The notes under the pieces: model-generated
The model's database searches: none
Told to the model about the DNA's origin: nothing
The model's input: only the letters and a program-made list of their open reading frames with translations
In this document: positions 45,205 through 55,509 of the stretch, piece after piece
Numbering within the stretch: position 1 is the stretch's first letter
Layout of the letters: every line of letters begins with the position of its first letter
Position numbers and translations under genes: made by a program
Assembly (NCBI RefSeq): GCF_018446385.1
Contig: NC_055991.1
Span: forward strand, 115,425,794-115,489,793
Length of the DNA: 64,000 nt
Reading direction: 5' to 3'
Source of the DNA: Zingiber officinale
Taxonomy: Eukaryota; Streptophyta; Magnoliopsida; Zingiberales; Zingiberaceae

Positions 45205-45900
45205 AACACAGTGATCACAGTGTTCTGAATCCCCATGACTGCTCACATTGTTCACATATTATTTTCCTTCTTCCTCACGTCCTTTGGTCGTGCTTGGGAA
45301 GTTCGCCGAGGCGAGAATCCTATGGTTACTCCATGAGGATTCCTCAGTGCATTCCCGAGGCTCTTTGTCATGAACACAGGATTTTGGGAAAACTTCAACT
45401 ACTCTATGAGTAGCCTAACCTCATCCACGTGCATCATCGGGGCTAGACAATTGTGTTCACATTAAAGATATTTGTTTACAAATATAGAAGCTTACACTAA
45501 ACCGTGAAAGGCAACATAACCGCTTTGTCATTCCCTCTTTGAGAGCAAGATACACTTGAATATGTACACAAGATGTCATGAAAGAAATGATGAAGGTGGT
45601 GTCAGGAAAATAACATCAATCCATTAATAAGCTACTCATTTACCTTTGGATGTGATCAAAGGAGCCTGCCTGCCTCTGTTATATAGGAAAGCAGAGGAGC
45701 TTACTATTCAATCTGGGAATAGTTGTATTCACGTGTCAACAACTAGGCTTTTGACAAAATAGGATTTTGAATTCTTCATGAGTCATAATTTATGACAGAT
45801 ATGACTAGTCATAGCTGTCATAAAGATGACAGCTATGAGTGATCACTCTATGGACCTCACGGATCAATAGACTAGATGTGGTAGGTCGCCATTAATTAAT
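45205..45900. repeat. inverted-repeat arm A (~700 bp)
   Basis: Aligns with the reverse complement of 49910-50570. Anchors include AGTGTTCTGAA at the outer end, TTTGGTCGTG / CACGACCAAAG, AGCTACTC / GAGTAGCT with TCCATTAATAAG, and CACGGATCAATAGAC near the inner end. The arms are clearly diverged. No intact coding frame. Confidence 0.8.
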
Positions 45901-45959
45901 TGGTGTGGCTACATAAATTTATTAATTTTAAATTATATAAGAGACCATTGAATTATTAA

Positions 45960-46226
45960 TAGATATTAGAGATTGTTAGTTGCATCACCAGTAGCTGCTA
46001 CACCTTGTAGTAGCTCACGTCTCTGGAGTAGCTGCTGCAATGTATAGCAGCTAATCCACAGTAACTACTACACGTTGTAGCAGCTCATGTCTCTGGAGTA
46101 GCTGCTACAATGTATAGCAACTAATCTGTAGTAACTGCTACACAGTGTAGCGGCTACTCTTGAGAAGTTACTACATTTTGTAGCAGCTTCTGATGACTAT
46201 CTGCTACAACGTGCTGCAGTAGCTCA
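45960..46226. repeat. hairpin-repeat block
   Basis: Similar to 44085-44340, ended by the gypsy-type LTR start near 46227. Confidence 0.85.
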
Positions 46227-46439
46227 TGTGCGCAAATAGTATGATCTTATACGCATGTTTTAGCACACATTCACTTGACTTATGCACATATATTCTTCAC
46301 ATGATCACATCTTTTATCTTATATTCATCATATATATTGTTTTGTTCGGATATCTGCCCTTTGTTTGGTTTTATGTTGACAGGAAAGATTTTCAAAGCTT
46401 GAACGGAGAATATTGATGCACTGGAACCAACCAGACAAC

Positions 46440-46738
46440 ACGGTCGTGCAACCCTGCACGGCCGTGTGGCCAAACAGAAGAGGAAAAGCACATGACCGTG
46501 CAACCCTGCACGGTCATGCGACCAAAATAGTGACCAGTCAGCACACGGTCGTGCAACCCTGCACAGCCGTGCCACCCCAGGCAGAGAAGGAGATTTGCAC
46601 GGCCGTGCACCCCTGCACTACCGTGCCCCGGGAGACAGAGCCCAGGGGCTACACGGTCGTGCGACCCTGCACGGCCGTGCAGCCACGCACAGAACCGGAG
46701 AAGGGCACGACTATGACACCCTTACACGGCTGTGCTGT
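46440..46738. repeat. ~54 bp tandem repeat of CACGGCCGTG-type palindromes
   Basis: Six units of the form ACGGTCGTGCAACCCTGCAC followed by a CACGGCCGTG-like half and ~25 bp of spacer. The two palindromic halves vary between units. Spurious open frames on both strands come from this repeat. Confidence 0.88.
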
Positions 46739-46757
46739 CGCGGCCAAACCCTAAGGC

Positions 46758-46765
46758 TATATAAG
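46758..46765 (+). promoter_or_regulatory. TATA box of gypsy-type LTR
   Basis: TATATAAG in GGCTATATAAGGG, followed about 60 bp later by a leader-like stretch. Confidence 0.65.
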
Positions 46766-47701
46766 GGTTTTAACCCTTTTTGCCAGAGAGGGAGGCAAGC
46801 CGTCAGGGAGAAAAAGATCTTGGAGCAATTCTACGCCATTTTGGACCGTCGTTCAGCGAACTTCCACCACCACATCGACTCCAGAAGCTGAGAGTTGGAT
46901 CCGAAGGCCACTCTTCGACATCCGATAAACATATTCCTTCTTACTTGCTGAGAATTATATGTTTGTCTATACTATGTTTTCATACATCTCTCTAGCATTC
47001 ATGGAGTAGATCCCTTGTTCTGGGATTAGGGAGTAGTCATGGTACGGATTGATGTAAAACTCGTATTATGTTTATACTTGTTGGATGAACTTTCATGCTT
47101 TGTTTCAATTGTTAATTGCTTACTTTTGATTGTGAAGAACTTGTCAGCCTCGTAGAGGATTACCTCTAAATCGTATACCCGAGGGGCCCTAGTGACAGGG
47201 GTAACCCATTCACGGACATCTAGGATAGCTCCTTGAGAGGAAGGCAGATTCTCCCCAAGGGAGAGAGAGACCAGGCTTAGCTTTACTCACCATTTTTAAT
47301 TTATCAGTTAGAGTTATGTCCTCAAGATTTGCCGAGGTACCCTAGTGACAGGGGTAAACCGTGACAGGACTTCTTAGGGCATTACCCTATTCTGGCGCTT
47401 GAGAACACCCGCTTAGCTTCCGGTACTAGCAGGAATAAAGACAGCGAGAGTAAGACAAACCGAGACACATCAATACTACCACGATGAAACCGACCCCCTA
47501 GAACTCCTCATCACCAAGCAAATATTTCGACCTTGCGACTCTCGACTCTCTCCCTTGACCTTTCTTTTCCCTTAGCCTGATCAAGACCATTGGTAGTCTA
47601 GTTAACCATAAGTGAGTGATTGCTAGTGCTTATAGTCAGTCCATGTGGGATCGATATTTTTATTATTGACGACGAATTCGTGCACTTGCGGAAGCGTAAC
47701 A

Positions 47702-48370
47702 GTAGTTGCTACAACATGTAGCAGCTTCTAATATACATTAACTGATAAAACGTGTAGAAGCTTATTTAATTGATTTAAATAAAAAATAAATATTGATATG
47801 ATCTATTATTGATTGAAAATGCAGAGTAACATCTTGTTGAACGTAACCGAAGAAAGAGTTGGAGACTATAGTTGGGTTTGATATACATGAATGGAATAAT
47901 ATTAATATTCTAAACAAAGATAATAACATAAGATAAACAAGAAGATCTTAAGACAAAAAGTTAATACAAACATTAATGCTATAATCATTTGATTTATAGC
48001 ACTCTCTAATGCTACATTAACTTGGGATAGTTATCGTCACACTTGTATAAAATCAGTTTGATTCTTGTATAAAATCAGTTTGATTCTTTTTCTCTAGTAG
48101 AAGGGTAGCATCGCTAAGGAGATGTTAGGCTAAACTTCACAAAGAATGATGTTTCACTCAGTCATTTGATTGATAGCATCCTCTAATGCTACATTAACTT
48201 GGGATAGTTGTTATCGCAGCTGTACAAGTTCAGTATGATTCTTTTTATCTCAGAAAAAGACAGCTTCCAACTCCTTCCTCACCTGGTTCCGTTGTTCTGT
48301 GAGAATACTAATATAGCCACAAACAACATGATGTTCCATGGCTAAACTGAGATACTTGTTAGGATTGTTT
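47702..48370. other. interval with a diverged internal duplicate
   Basis: About 47985-48100 and 48160-48260 share CATTTGATT, ATAGCA, CTCTAATGCTACATTAACTT and GGGATAG, so a ~110 bp segment is duplicated. TTGTATAAAATCAGTTTGAT is also repeated in tandem at 48045-48085. No gene recognised. Confidence 0.5.
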
Positions 48371-48378
48371 TAGAAAAT

Positions 48379-48567
48379 TCATAAATTCAAGGAAAAAAGA
48401 TATATATATAATAGAAGAAGAATGGATAATACAAATCGAGAAGAAGACAAGTTTATTGATAAAGATGGTCTTTCAAAGCCAGAGGATGTAGAGCTTGAAT
48501 CCTCTTCGATAGGGAGTTCTTTAACACCACCCAGAGTGAGTTTCATCTTCCTGCTAAAGCAAGACAT
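48379..48567 (-). CDS. unassigned small ORF
   Basis: 62 residues, MSCFSRKMKLTLGG at the start, a Ser-rich middle and a hydrophobic C-terminus (FVLSILLLLYIYLFSLNL). A poly-Leu membrane-like tail in AT-rich DNA is common by chance. I do not recognise it and give it little weight. Confidence 0.15.
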   Translation of the reverse strand: MSCFSRKMKLTLGGVKELPIEEDSSSTSSGFERPSLSINLSSSRFVLSILLLLYIYLFSLNL

Positions 48568-48854
48568 GTTCCTTGAACAACTATAATAAAACCACTGTAT
48601 AAGAGAATGAAGGGCTAGGTAGCATGAAAGAGGGAGTTAGGTTGATAGATGATTTAGAGGAAAATGAGTTCTAACAACATTAACTCTTGATCAAGACAAG
48701 TCAAACGAAAGCGTCTTTCCAATACCTTAAAAATGGGTCATCAAATTACTCACTACAATTCATAAAAACCTATGAAAAGATAAGGCAAATAGTAAAGACA
48801 AGGATAATCAATCGTTGGGCCTTGAGTCCTTCCATGCACATAATGTATACTCTG

Positions 48855-49215
48855 CAGCAATAACTGCTACAACGTGTAGCAGTTAACTTTCCAAGTTGTC
48901 CTCCTAACAAAGTCAGATTTTCCCTACAATCACGGGCTATGGTTTATAACAGGTATGAGTGGTCATTCTCTTGAAGTGACGGATCAATGAACTGGAATAG
49001 GTAGGTCTCTATTAAAATATTAATTAATGTGTCGTCATATAATAATCGGTCTCAGCTAGCCGCTATAACCTATAGCAACGCATGTAGGTTATCTGCAATA
49101 ACGTGGGGTAGCTATTTAAGGGAAGCTGCTACATTATGTAGTAGCTACTGTTGGATAGCTGCTACAAGGTGTTGCAACTACCTTATTGATAGCTGATACA
49201 TGTTGTAGCAGTTAC
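48855..49215. repeat. hairpin-repeat block with partial arm copy
   Basis: Hairpin pairs at 48860-48890 and 49050-49215. Between them, 48935-49040 repeats the inner part of arm A (GTATGAGTGGTCATTCTCTT, then ACGGATCAATGAACT) in the same orientation. Confidence 0.7.
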
Positions 49216-49900
49216 AACTTGAATTATAAAATATTAAAATGTATCCAACTTGCAAAGAATAATACTGGATATAAAAAATTAAAACCCATACAATTTTGTA
49301 TTCAAAAAATTAAAATGTATTTATAACTAATTTGTTCAAAAGCTAATACATCGTAGAAGATTTAAAGTCAGAAAACCTATAAACACTACAACTTCAAATG
49401 TCATATCTATTCTTCATCACAAATTTGTAGAGAGAACTATTGTTCTATCTCTTCCAATGCATCTTTGAGCATCCACTGTAATTTTTCAGTCCTCGTTAGT
49501 AAGTCTTTTCAAGTGTACACATTGTAGCAGCTAGTCTTGAGAAGCTGTTAAACATTGTATGGGTTTATATATAACTCATTCGATGGTAAGTCTTTTCAAG
49601 TTAGCTGCTTAGATGCTACTAAATAGTTCATATACATTTATATTTGTATGGGTTTTAATTTTTTATATCCAATATTATAGCTCGTATAATTAGAATATTA
49701 ATAATTATTCCCTTTAGTTTAGATCTTCTTATCAGTTTTTTATCTAGATCAAATCAAGTAGCTTCTACACATTATATTAGTTATTATCTAAAATCTAAAT
49801 AGCTAGAAATTGTTGTTGATGCAGCTAACAAACCCTAATCTCTATTAATAAATCAATGGTCACTTATATAATTTGAAATTAGTGAATTTATAGAGACACA
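49216..49900. other. AT-rich non-coding interval
   Basis: No gene; isolated hairpin half-sites at about 49525-49565. Confidence 0.5.
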
Positions 49901-49909
49901 ACAATTTAT

Positions 49910-50570
49910 TAATGGCAAATTCAAAATCTGGTCCATTGATCCGTGGCGCCCATAAAATGACCACTCATAGTTGTCATAAACCTTATGACTAGTCATACCT
50001 GTCACAAATCATGACCCATAAATACTGGTAAAATCATGCTTTGTCAGAAGGTCATTGTGGGCTCGTGAATACAACTATTGCCACATTAAATAGTATAGCG
50101 CCTCTGTTTTCCTATATGAGAGGGAGACTCCTTTCATGACATTTAAAGGTGAACGAGTAGCTTATTAATGGATTGGCGCCATTTTTCTGACACCATCTTC
50201 GTCATTTCTTTCATGGCATCCACTGTAAATCTTGAATTGTATCTTGTTCTCAAATCAGGAATGACAAAGCAGTCATGTTGCCTTCCACGGTCTAGTGTAA
50301 GCTTCCATATTCGTAAAGGAATATCTTTAATACAAACACCAGCTTCTAGCTCCGATCAACGTGTGTTGATGAGGTTAGGCTGCTCGTGGAGTGGTCTAAG
50401 TTTTCTCAAAACCCTTTGTGTGTGACAAAGAGCCTCCTCAGGAATGCCCTGAGGAATGAGTGGATTAGGGAGAGGATGCTCGCCTCGACGAACTTCTCCC
50501 AGCCACGACCAAAGGGCCTGAGGGAGATGGAAAATAACAGATGTTGTTTGGTGTTCAGAACACTATCTAC
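49910..50570. repeat. inverted-repeat arm B (~660 bp)
   Basis: Reverse complement of arm A (45205-45900), diverged. Open frames at 50168-50425 and 50386-50724 lie in it but show no family signal and are not matched by an open frame in arm A. Confidence 0.8.
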
Positions 50571-50789
50571 ATTGAACAAGGATGATCGTTCAAGCAGAAC
50601 ACTGGTGTATAACTCCCCTAAAATGATTAACTTGTGTAGATGCTTCTATCCAGGTGTCATAAACACCCGGCTACTGACCAATAAAGATAAATATGTTTTG
50701 CTCTGTATTAAATATATCACTTAGAATCATGTATAAACAATACATATTATGAATAGAGAGAATGACAACTATGTTGTCGAAGGCAACTT

Positions 50790-51386
50790 TCCAAGTAGCT
50801 GCTACAACGTGTAGCTGTTAACTTTCCAATTAACTGTTATACGTTGTAGTAGCTAACTGTCAAAGTAGCTGCTACAACGTGTAGTAGTCAGTTACTCTAT
50901 ATTGTAGTATAAATCTTAATAATATCTTAGAATTAGAGATAATAACGTATTAAAATGATTTTAAATAAATTTTTACCAAATTATATATATAACGAAAATA
51001 GATGCTACAATGATATAGTAGACTAACCGTCGAAGTAGCTACTACATAATTGTAGCTGCTACACCTTCGAAGTTGTTGCTATAATTTTGTAGCAACTAGT
51101 CGTCAATGTAGCTGCAACACCGTTGTAGCTGTTAAGTAGCTGCTACAATGTTGTAGCAGCTACCTGTCGAAGTAACTGCTACACCGTTCTAGCAGTTAAC
51201 ATTCCAATTAGCTGCTACAATGATGTAGTAGCTAGCCATCCAAGTTGCTGCTACACCATTATAGCAGTTACCTGTCAAAGTAGCTGCAACAACATTGCAG
51301 CAGCTAGCCATCGAAGTAGCTGCTACAAGGTGTAGCAGTTATCTATCGAAGGAGCTGCTATACCATTGTAGCAGTTAGCCGTCGGC
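50790..51386. repeat. hairpin-repeat array, right block
   Basis: Dense pairs such as TAGCTGCTACAACGTGTAGC with CGAAGTAG, CCATCGAAGTAG and GTCGAAGTAACT linkers. It ends abruptly at GTAGCAGTTAGCCGTCGGCC, where the next repeat family begins. Confidence 0.88.
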
Positions 51387-51855
51387 CTTTGTCCGACCGA
51401 TCGTATATTAGGATCTTTGTATGATGCTAAGTATTCCTAGGTTCTCCCGGCCTTTGACAGATCAAGCGCATTCAAGAGGCCTTATATTCGATTAGCCTCT
51501 GTTCGGTTGATTTATATTAGGAGTCTGCTAAGGTTTAAGTATCTCGAGTTCGAACGACCTCCTAATCAATCGAGCCTCCTTGAACCGATCGAGCGTATTT
51601 AGGAAGCCTTATGTTTGATAGGCCTCTGTCCAGCCGATCGTAGATTAGGAGTCTGCTAAGGTTTAACTATCTCGAGCTCGGACGACCTCCTAACCGGTCG
51701 AGCTTCCCTGAATCGATTGAGTGCATTCAGGAAGCCTTATGTTCAATCGGCCTCTGTTTGGCCGATCGTATATTAAGACTTAAGAGTCTGCTAAGGTTTA
51801 AGTATCTCGAGCCTAGACGACCTCCTAACCAGTCGAGCCTCCCTGAATTTTTCCT
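51387..51855. repeat. ~125 bp tandem repeat, about four copies
   Basis: Copies start near 51387, 51495, 51620 and 51748 with GGCCTCTGTNNGGCCGATCGT, then AGGAGTCTGCTAAGG, ATCTCGAG, ACGACCTCCTAACC and CTGAATCGATTGAG. It probably comes from the U3 part of an LTR element, but I see no matching LTR ends. Confidence 0.82.
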
Positions 51856-52236
51856 TAGTCTTAAACTACCATTGCGTTCTTAGATTTGTTCGAGCTTGTG
51901 GTCGGTCGACCTTATCTGAGCGTCCTACTCTGGGACCATGTGGGCTAGACTCAGGAACTTTATTATTGGGTGAATCCCCGTCTCATGTGAGGATTATTCC
52001 TCTAATTTAACTTTGACCCAGACTTTAAACCGCCACATCACCTTGACTTTGACTATCATGTCATCCTCCCCATCCGTTTCATAAATATTGATCGTTCCTG
52101 AAACTTCATATCGACTACAGTCATTCCGTGACCCCCATCCTGTGTCCCATGACCTAATTAAAAAGGGGGATTTTACTTTGGTTCATTCTCACTACACTGA
52201 TCTTACCTTTTCTTTCTCCATCTTCTCCTAGGTATA
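51856..52236. other. non-coding interval, LTR-like leader
   Basis: Contains AAAAAGGGGGATTTTAC and a pyrimidine-rich stretch ending TCTCCTAGGTATATTG, which could be a splice acceptor or LTR leader. No gene. Confidence 0.4.
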
Positions 52237-52569
52237 TTGTTGAGAGCTATGAATTCAGATTTTCCTCCTTTGGCTCAACTATTATCCGAGAAAGAGAAAT
52301 CCCTAGCAGAGGTGATGCAAGCTCTAGATCTTCATCACTCACAACAGCAAGAAATTGAGGTGCGTCTATCTACTGCTTATTCCCAAATTCGAGTCGAGGT
52401 CGCCTTAAGGGAAAAAACCTATTTGGACTTAGAGCAAGGGATCGTTAAAATGGATGACCTGGGATTGAAGCATACTTCCGCGATCGATCACCATCCTGAC
52501 AAAGAAGACCCAAGCAAATGGTCAACTAATATTGTAACAGTGGCAAGATTTGGAGCAGCAAGCAGATAA
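52237..52569 (+). CDS. unassigned ORF with coiled coil, probably TE-derived
   Basis: 110 residues, MLRAMNSDFPPLAQLLSEKE at the start and a long helical stretch of heptad type (SLAEVMQALDLHHSQQQEIE, REKTYLDLEQGIVKMDD). It is followed by frame loss and then, in another frame, more helical sequence (LRSL, ANSEIASLSQTC). The protein breaks suddenly. In plant gypsy elements such coiled-coil tracts precede gag. I cannot assign it. Confidence 0.35.
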   Translation: MLRAMNSDFPPLAQLLSEKEKSLAEVMQALDLHHSQQQEIEVRLSTAYSQIRVEVALREKTYLDLEQGIVKMDDLGLKHTSAIDHHPDKEDPSKWSTNIVTVARFGAASR

Positions 52570-52821
52570 ATTGAGGTCCTTATAAGCTGAATTAAATCGA
52601 GCCAACTCAGAGATAGCCTCCCTTTCACAAACCTGCGATGGTAAGTCTCATAAACATAGGAGAATGGAGAAAGCATCTCATCTTTGTCCAGGCTGTTATT
52701 CAGCCACACGCCCCTATCTGGGGTGGGAGGAACAATCTGACACCTCCATGAGGCACCAAAACAACTGTTAAAGCGGCCATCAATCTGATGGAAAACAAGA
52801 AATTCTAGGGCTTATACATTA
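52570..52821. other. interval before copia LTR
   Basis: Continuation of the broken ORF's element, no further feature. 52817-52821 (CATTA) would be the left target duplication of the copia element, with no partner in the window. Confidence 0.4.
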
Positions 52822-54143
52822 TGTTGGTGTGGTTTGCACTAACGGTCTAACTCGAGTTTTGATGAATGACAAGTAAGTTAAGTTTGGCATTGTTGTGATC
52901 TAACCAATTGATTAAGTGTACAGGAAATCCAGCTAAGTCGACGGGCGGACCAGATAGCTAGTACGAAATCCAACTAGGTCGACGGGCCGATCAGATAGCT
53001 GGTATGAAATCCAGCTAGGTCGACGGGCCGACCAGATAGCTGGTACGAAATCCAACTAGGTCGATGGACTGATCGGATAGCTGGCACGAAATCCAGCAAG
53101 GTCGACGGGACGACCGGATAGCTGTCATAAAGTCCAGACAAGTCGACGAGCTGACCGCATGTTTGGCAAACTGGTAAGTTAAGGTAAGTCACTGGAAGAG
53201 AGTGATCAAGTAAGGACACGTCCCGGTTGAAAGGACAGTAGGCGTCGGTCCAGTTTAGGTCCATTTGGGATCCCTAAGCTGAGACATTGACTAGTTCCTG
53301 GTCCTAGATGGACAGGAACTAATTACTACTCTGTATTAAACTGTCCTAATACTTATTTTGCAGGGTATTTTTTAGACTAACATTATTTTGCAGGGCAAAA
53401 ACAAGAAAATTGCCTTCGGATGAACAGTGTCCAAAGGTGTCTTCAAGCAGTGAAGGCGCCTTCATACTATTCATAAAAGACATCTTTCATGCCTATGGAA
53501 GGCTTCTTCCACAAGATAAAATTTTGGAGTCACAGCGGATAAGTACCGAGCTATTCGGGATCAAACTTGCCTCATTGGAGGCGCCTTCCATGCTCTATTT
53601 AAGGTTGCTCGTCCAAAGCTTCTTCAACAACTGAAATACGAGCTACCGCGCATCCGATTGAACTTCCGACTGCCCCAAGCTTCTACTACGACTCTGCTGC
53701 AAAGCTGTAGCGCCCGACAACTGGTCCGAGGACTTTTGATCGCGGCCAGCAGACCGACATCGACACGAGCACTCCCACTTCGATCTCCAAAGTGTCGGTA
53801 AATTTTTTTTTGTGTAATTAAATACTACAAAAGGACAAGTGTAGGATGTTGCACTTGCTCAAACTTTCGTTGTACTTTAATTCCTTCTCCAGAGATACCA
53901 GAAGATGTTTATAGTGAATTACCCATCGATAGGTCCGTGGGACTTGAGTCTTGGAGTAGGAGTCGTCGAAGTCTCCGAACCAAGTAAACCGCTTGTGTTC
54001 CTCTCATGTCTGCTTTTCGTGTTTTTCTTTTCCGCTGCGTTCATACTCTGATTTTAAAATGACGAAAAGAGAATTTTTGAAAACTACGTGATTCCCCCCC
54101 CCCCCCCCCCCCCCCACCCTCTCACGTGCGACTCGATCCAACA
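52822..54143 (+). repeat. 5' LTR of plus-strand copia element (1322 bp)
   Basis: Starts TGTTGGTGTGGTTTGC and ends CTCGATCCAACA, two bases before the primer-binding site. It contains a 41 bp tandem repeat (52924-53170) and a poly-C tract (about 54094-54114). Small open frames inside (52974-53264 minus, 53410-53634 plus) are chance. Confidence 0.85.
52924..53170. repeat. 41 bp tandem repeat, six copies
   Basis: Units of GAAATCCAACTAGGTCGACG / GGCCGATCAGATAGCTGGTA; the copies differ at a few bases and the last one is the most diverged. Confidence 0.9.
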
Positions 54144-54145
54144 AG

Positions 54146-54157
54146 TGGTTTCAGAGC
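54146..54157 (+). other. primer-binding site of plus-strand copia element
   Basis: TGGTTTCAGAGC, one mismatch from the usual TGGTATCAGAGC complementary to initiator tRNA-Met. Confidence 0.85.
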
Positions 54158-54391
54158 AAGTTTTGCTCTGATTTGGTGCAACCACCAATCAAGAAGGGGA
54201 AATTGTATTTTTTTTTTTGTTCTATCTGAATTGGTAAAACTTTACCTATTCAGATAATTATTTTCATCCGGTTTTAATTTGAGATTGATGCAACACCTCT
54301 CAAATTTTGCTACACTTTTTTATATCTCAAACACCGCTAATCCAAAACCAAGTCTTGGTACCCCTTTTAGTTTTTCTTTCTACAGTTGTAA

Positions 54392-55509
54392 AATGGCACA
54401 ACTTGAAGGGTACAGCACCAATCGTCCTCCCATATTCAAAAAGTGACGACTTCCCTTACTGGAAGAAGCGGATGGAGGTATACCTGAAGACCGACTTCGA
54501 CCAGTGGTTCAACATCACCAGAGGCTACAAAGCTCCCATCGACAACGCCAGAATTCTAATGGGCCTGGAACATTGGAATCCGGAAATGAAGAAAAAGGCA
54601 CAGATCGACTTCAAAGCTCTCAACACAATTTAGTGCGGGCTAATGAAAGAAGAGCTGAACCGCATCGGCCCACATGAACGTAAAGAAACTTTGGGACAAG
54701 CTCATAGAACTGCATGAGGGAACCAACGACGCTAAGGTAACAAACAGAGATTTATTTTTAAATAAATTGCTTAATGTCAAAATGCAGGAGGGTGAGACTG
54801 CTAGTCAACTGCACGCAAGGATAAAGGACATCCTCAACGAACTCCACACAATCAGCCACCAATTAGAGAACCGGGACCTGATAAGGTAGGCCTTAAACGC
54901 ATTTCCTCAAAATGCACTATGGGCTTCCATCGTGGATGCCTATAAGATTTCGAGGAACTTGTCAAATTTAAAACTAGATGAATTATTCTATGAACTAGAA
55001 CTGCACGAACAGACTAACGCCAAATCTGATAAAGGTCTTGCTCTTATTGCAGGGTCATCAAAAGATAATTCTAAATCCAAACTGGAACCTGAAGTTGAGT
55101 CTGACCCCAACTCAGATGATGAAAAACACCTGGTGAACTTGGTAAGAAAAATGTTCACCAGGAGAAAAAAGAATTTCAGCAAAAGGACCTGCAGAAGATC
55201 AACTCCACCTCCAACTCCAACAACAAGAATGTGACCTGCTTCGGATGCAACAAGAAGGGGTACTACAAGACCGACTACCCGAATATGAAAAAGAAGAAGG
55301 CTCTTAAAGCAATGTGGGATGAATCATCTCGAGAAGATTCAGACAGCAAAGAAATGAAGCATTCCAACTACCTCACACTGATGGCGTACGAACCAGAATC
55401 AGAAAGTGAATCGGAAGACGGGTCCGAGCCCAAGTCGAGCCACGAGTTCGTACTCATTTCCGAAGGTTCTGATGAGGGATACTTTAGTTTAAATAAAAAA
55501 ATTCTTTAA
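54392..55509 (+). pseudogene. Sirevirus-like gag, frameshifted, mutated zinc knuckle
   Basis: Starts MAQLEGYSTNRPPIF at 54392, then changes frame near 54440 to FPYWKKRMEVYLKTDFDQWF. There is a TAG at 54631, then a further stretch with VKKLWDKLIELHEGT and another TAG at 54887, then ALNAFPQNALWASIVDAYK. After one more frame change near 55190, the knuckle reads CFGCNKKGYYKTDYPN: C-x2-C is kept but the histidine and last cysteine positions are both tyrosine. An acidic tail follows (PESESESEDGSEPKSSHEF). So this gag cannot bind zinc or make full-length protein. Confidence 0.85.

Larger units (their letters stand above)
46227..47701 (+). mobile_element. Ty3/gypsy-type solo LTR (~1475 bp)
   Basis: Starts TGTGCGCAAATAG and ends CTTGCGGAAGCGTAACA, the kind of ends found in Tat/Athila-type LTRs. 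It contains a CACGGCCGTG repeat array in the upstream part, a TATA box (TATATAAG, 46758-46765), a leader-like part and several CCCTAGTGACAGGGGTAA repeats. A clean 5 bp target duplication is not visible: the right flank is GTAGT and a GTAGC lies 3 bp before the left end, in a region where GTAGC is common anyway. No internal domain follows, so it is probably a solo LTR. Confidence 0.72.

Noticed and set aside
46297..46891. Several open frames on both strands, including a 113-residue one
   Set aside because: They come from the CACGGCCGTG tandem repeat, which has no stops in several frames; low-complexity products.
50168..50724. Two open frames in inverted-repeat arm B
   Set aside because: Not matched by an open frame in arm A and no recognisable domain.
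40677..51386. CRISPR-like array of short repeats with spacers
   Set aside because: The repeats are inverted pairs with loops and vary in sequence, the linkers come from a small recurrent set, no cas gene exists, and this is a plant genome.
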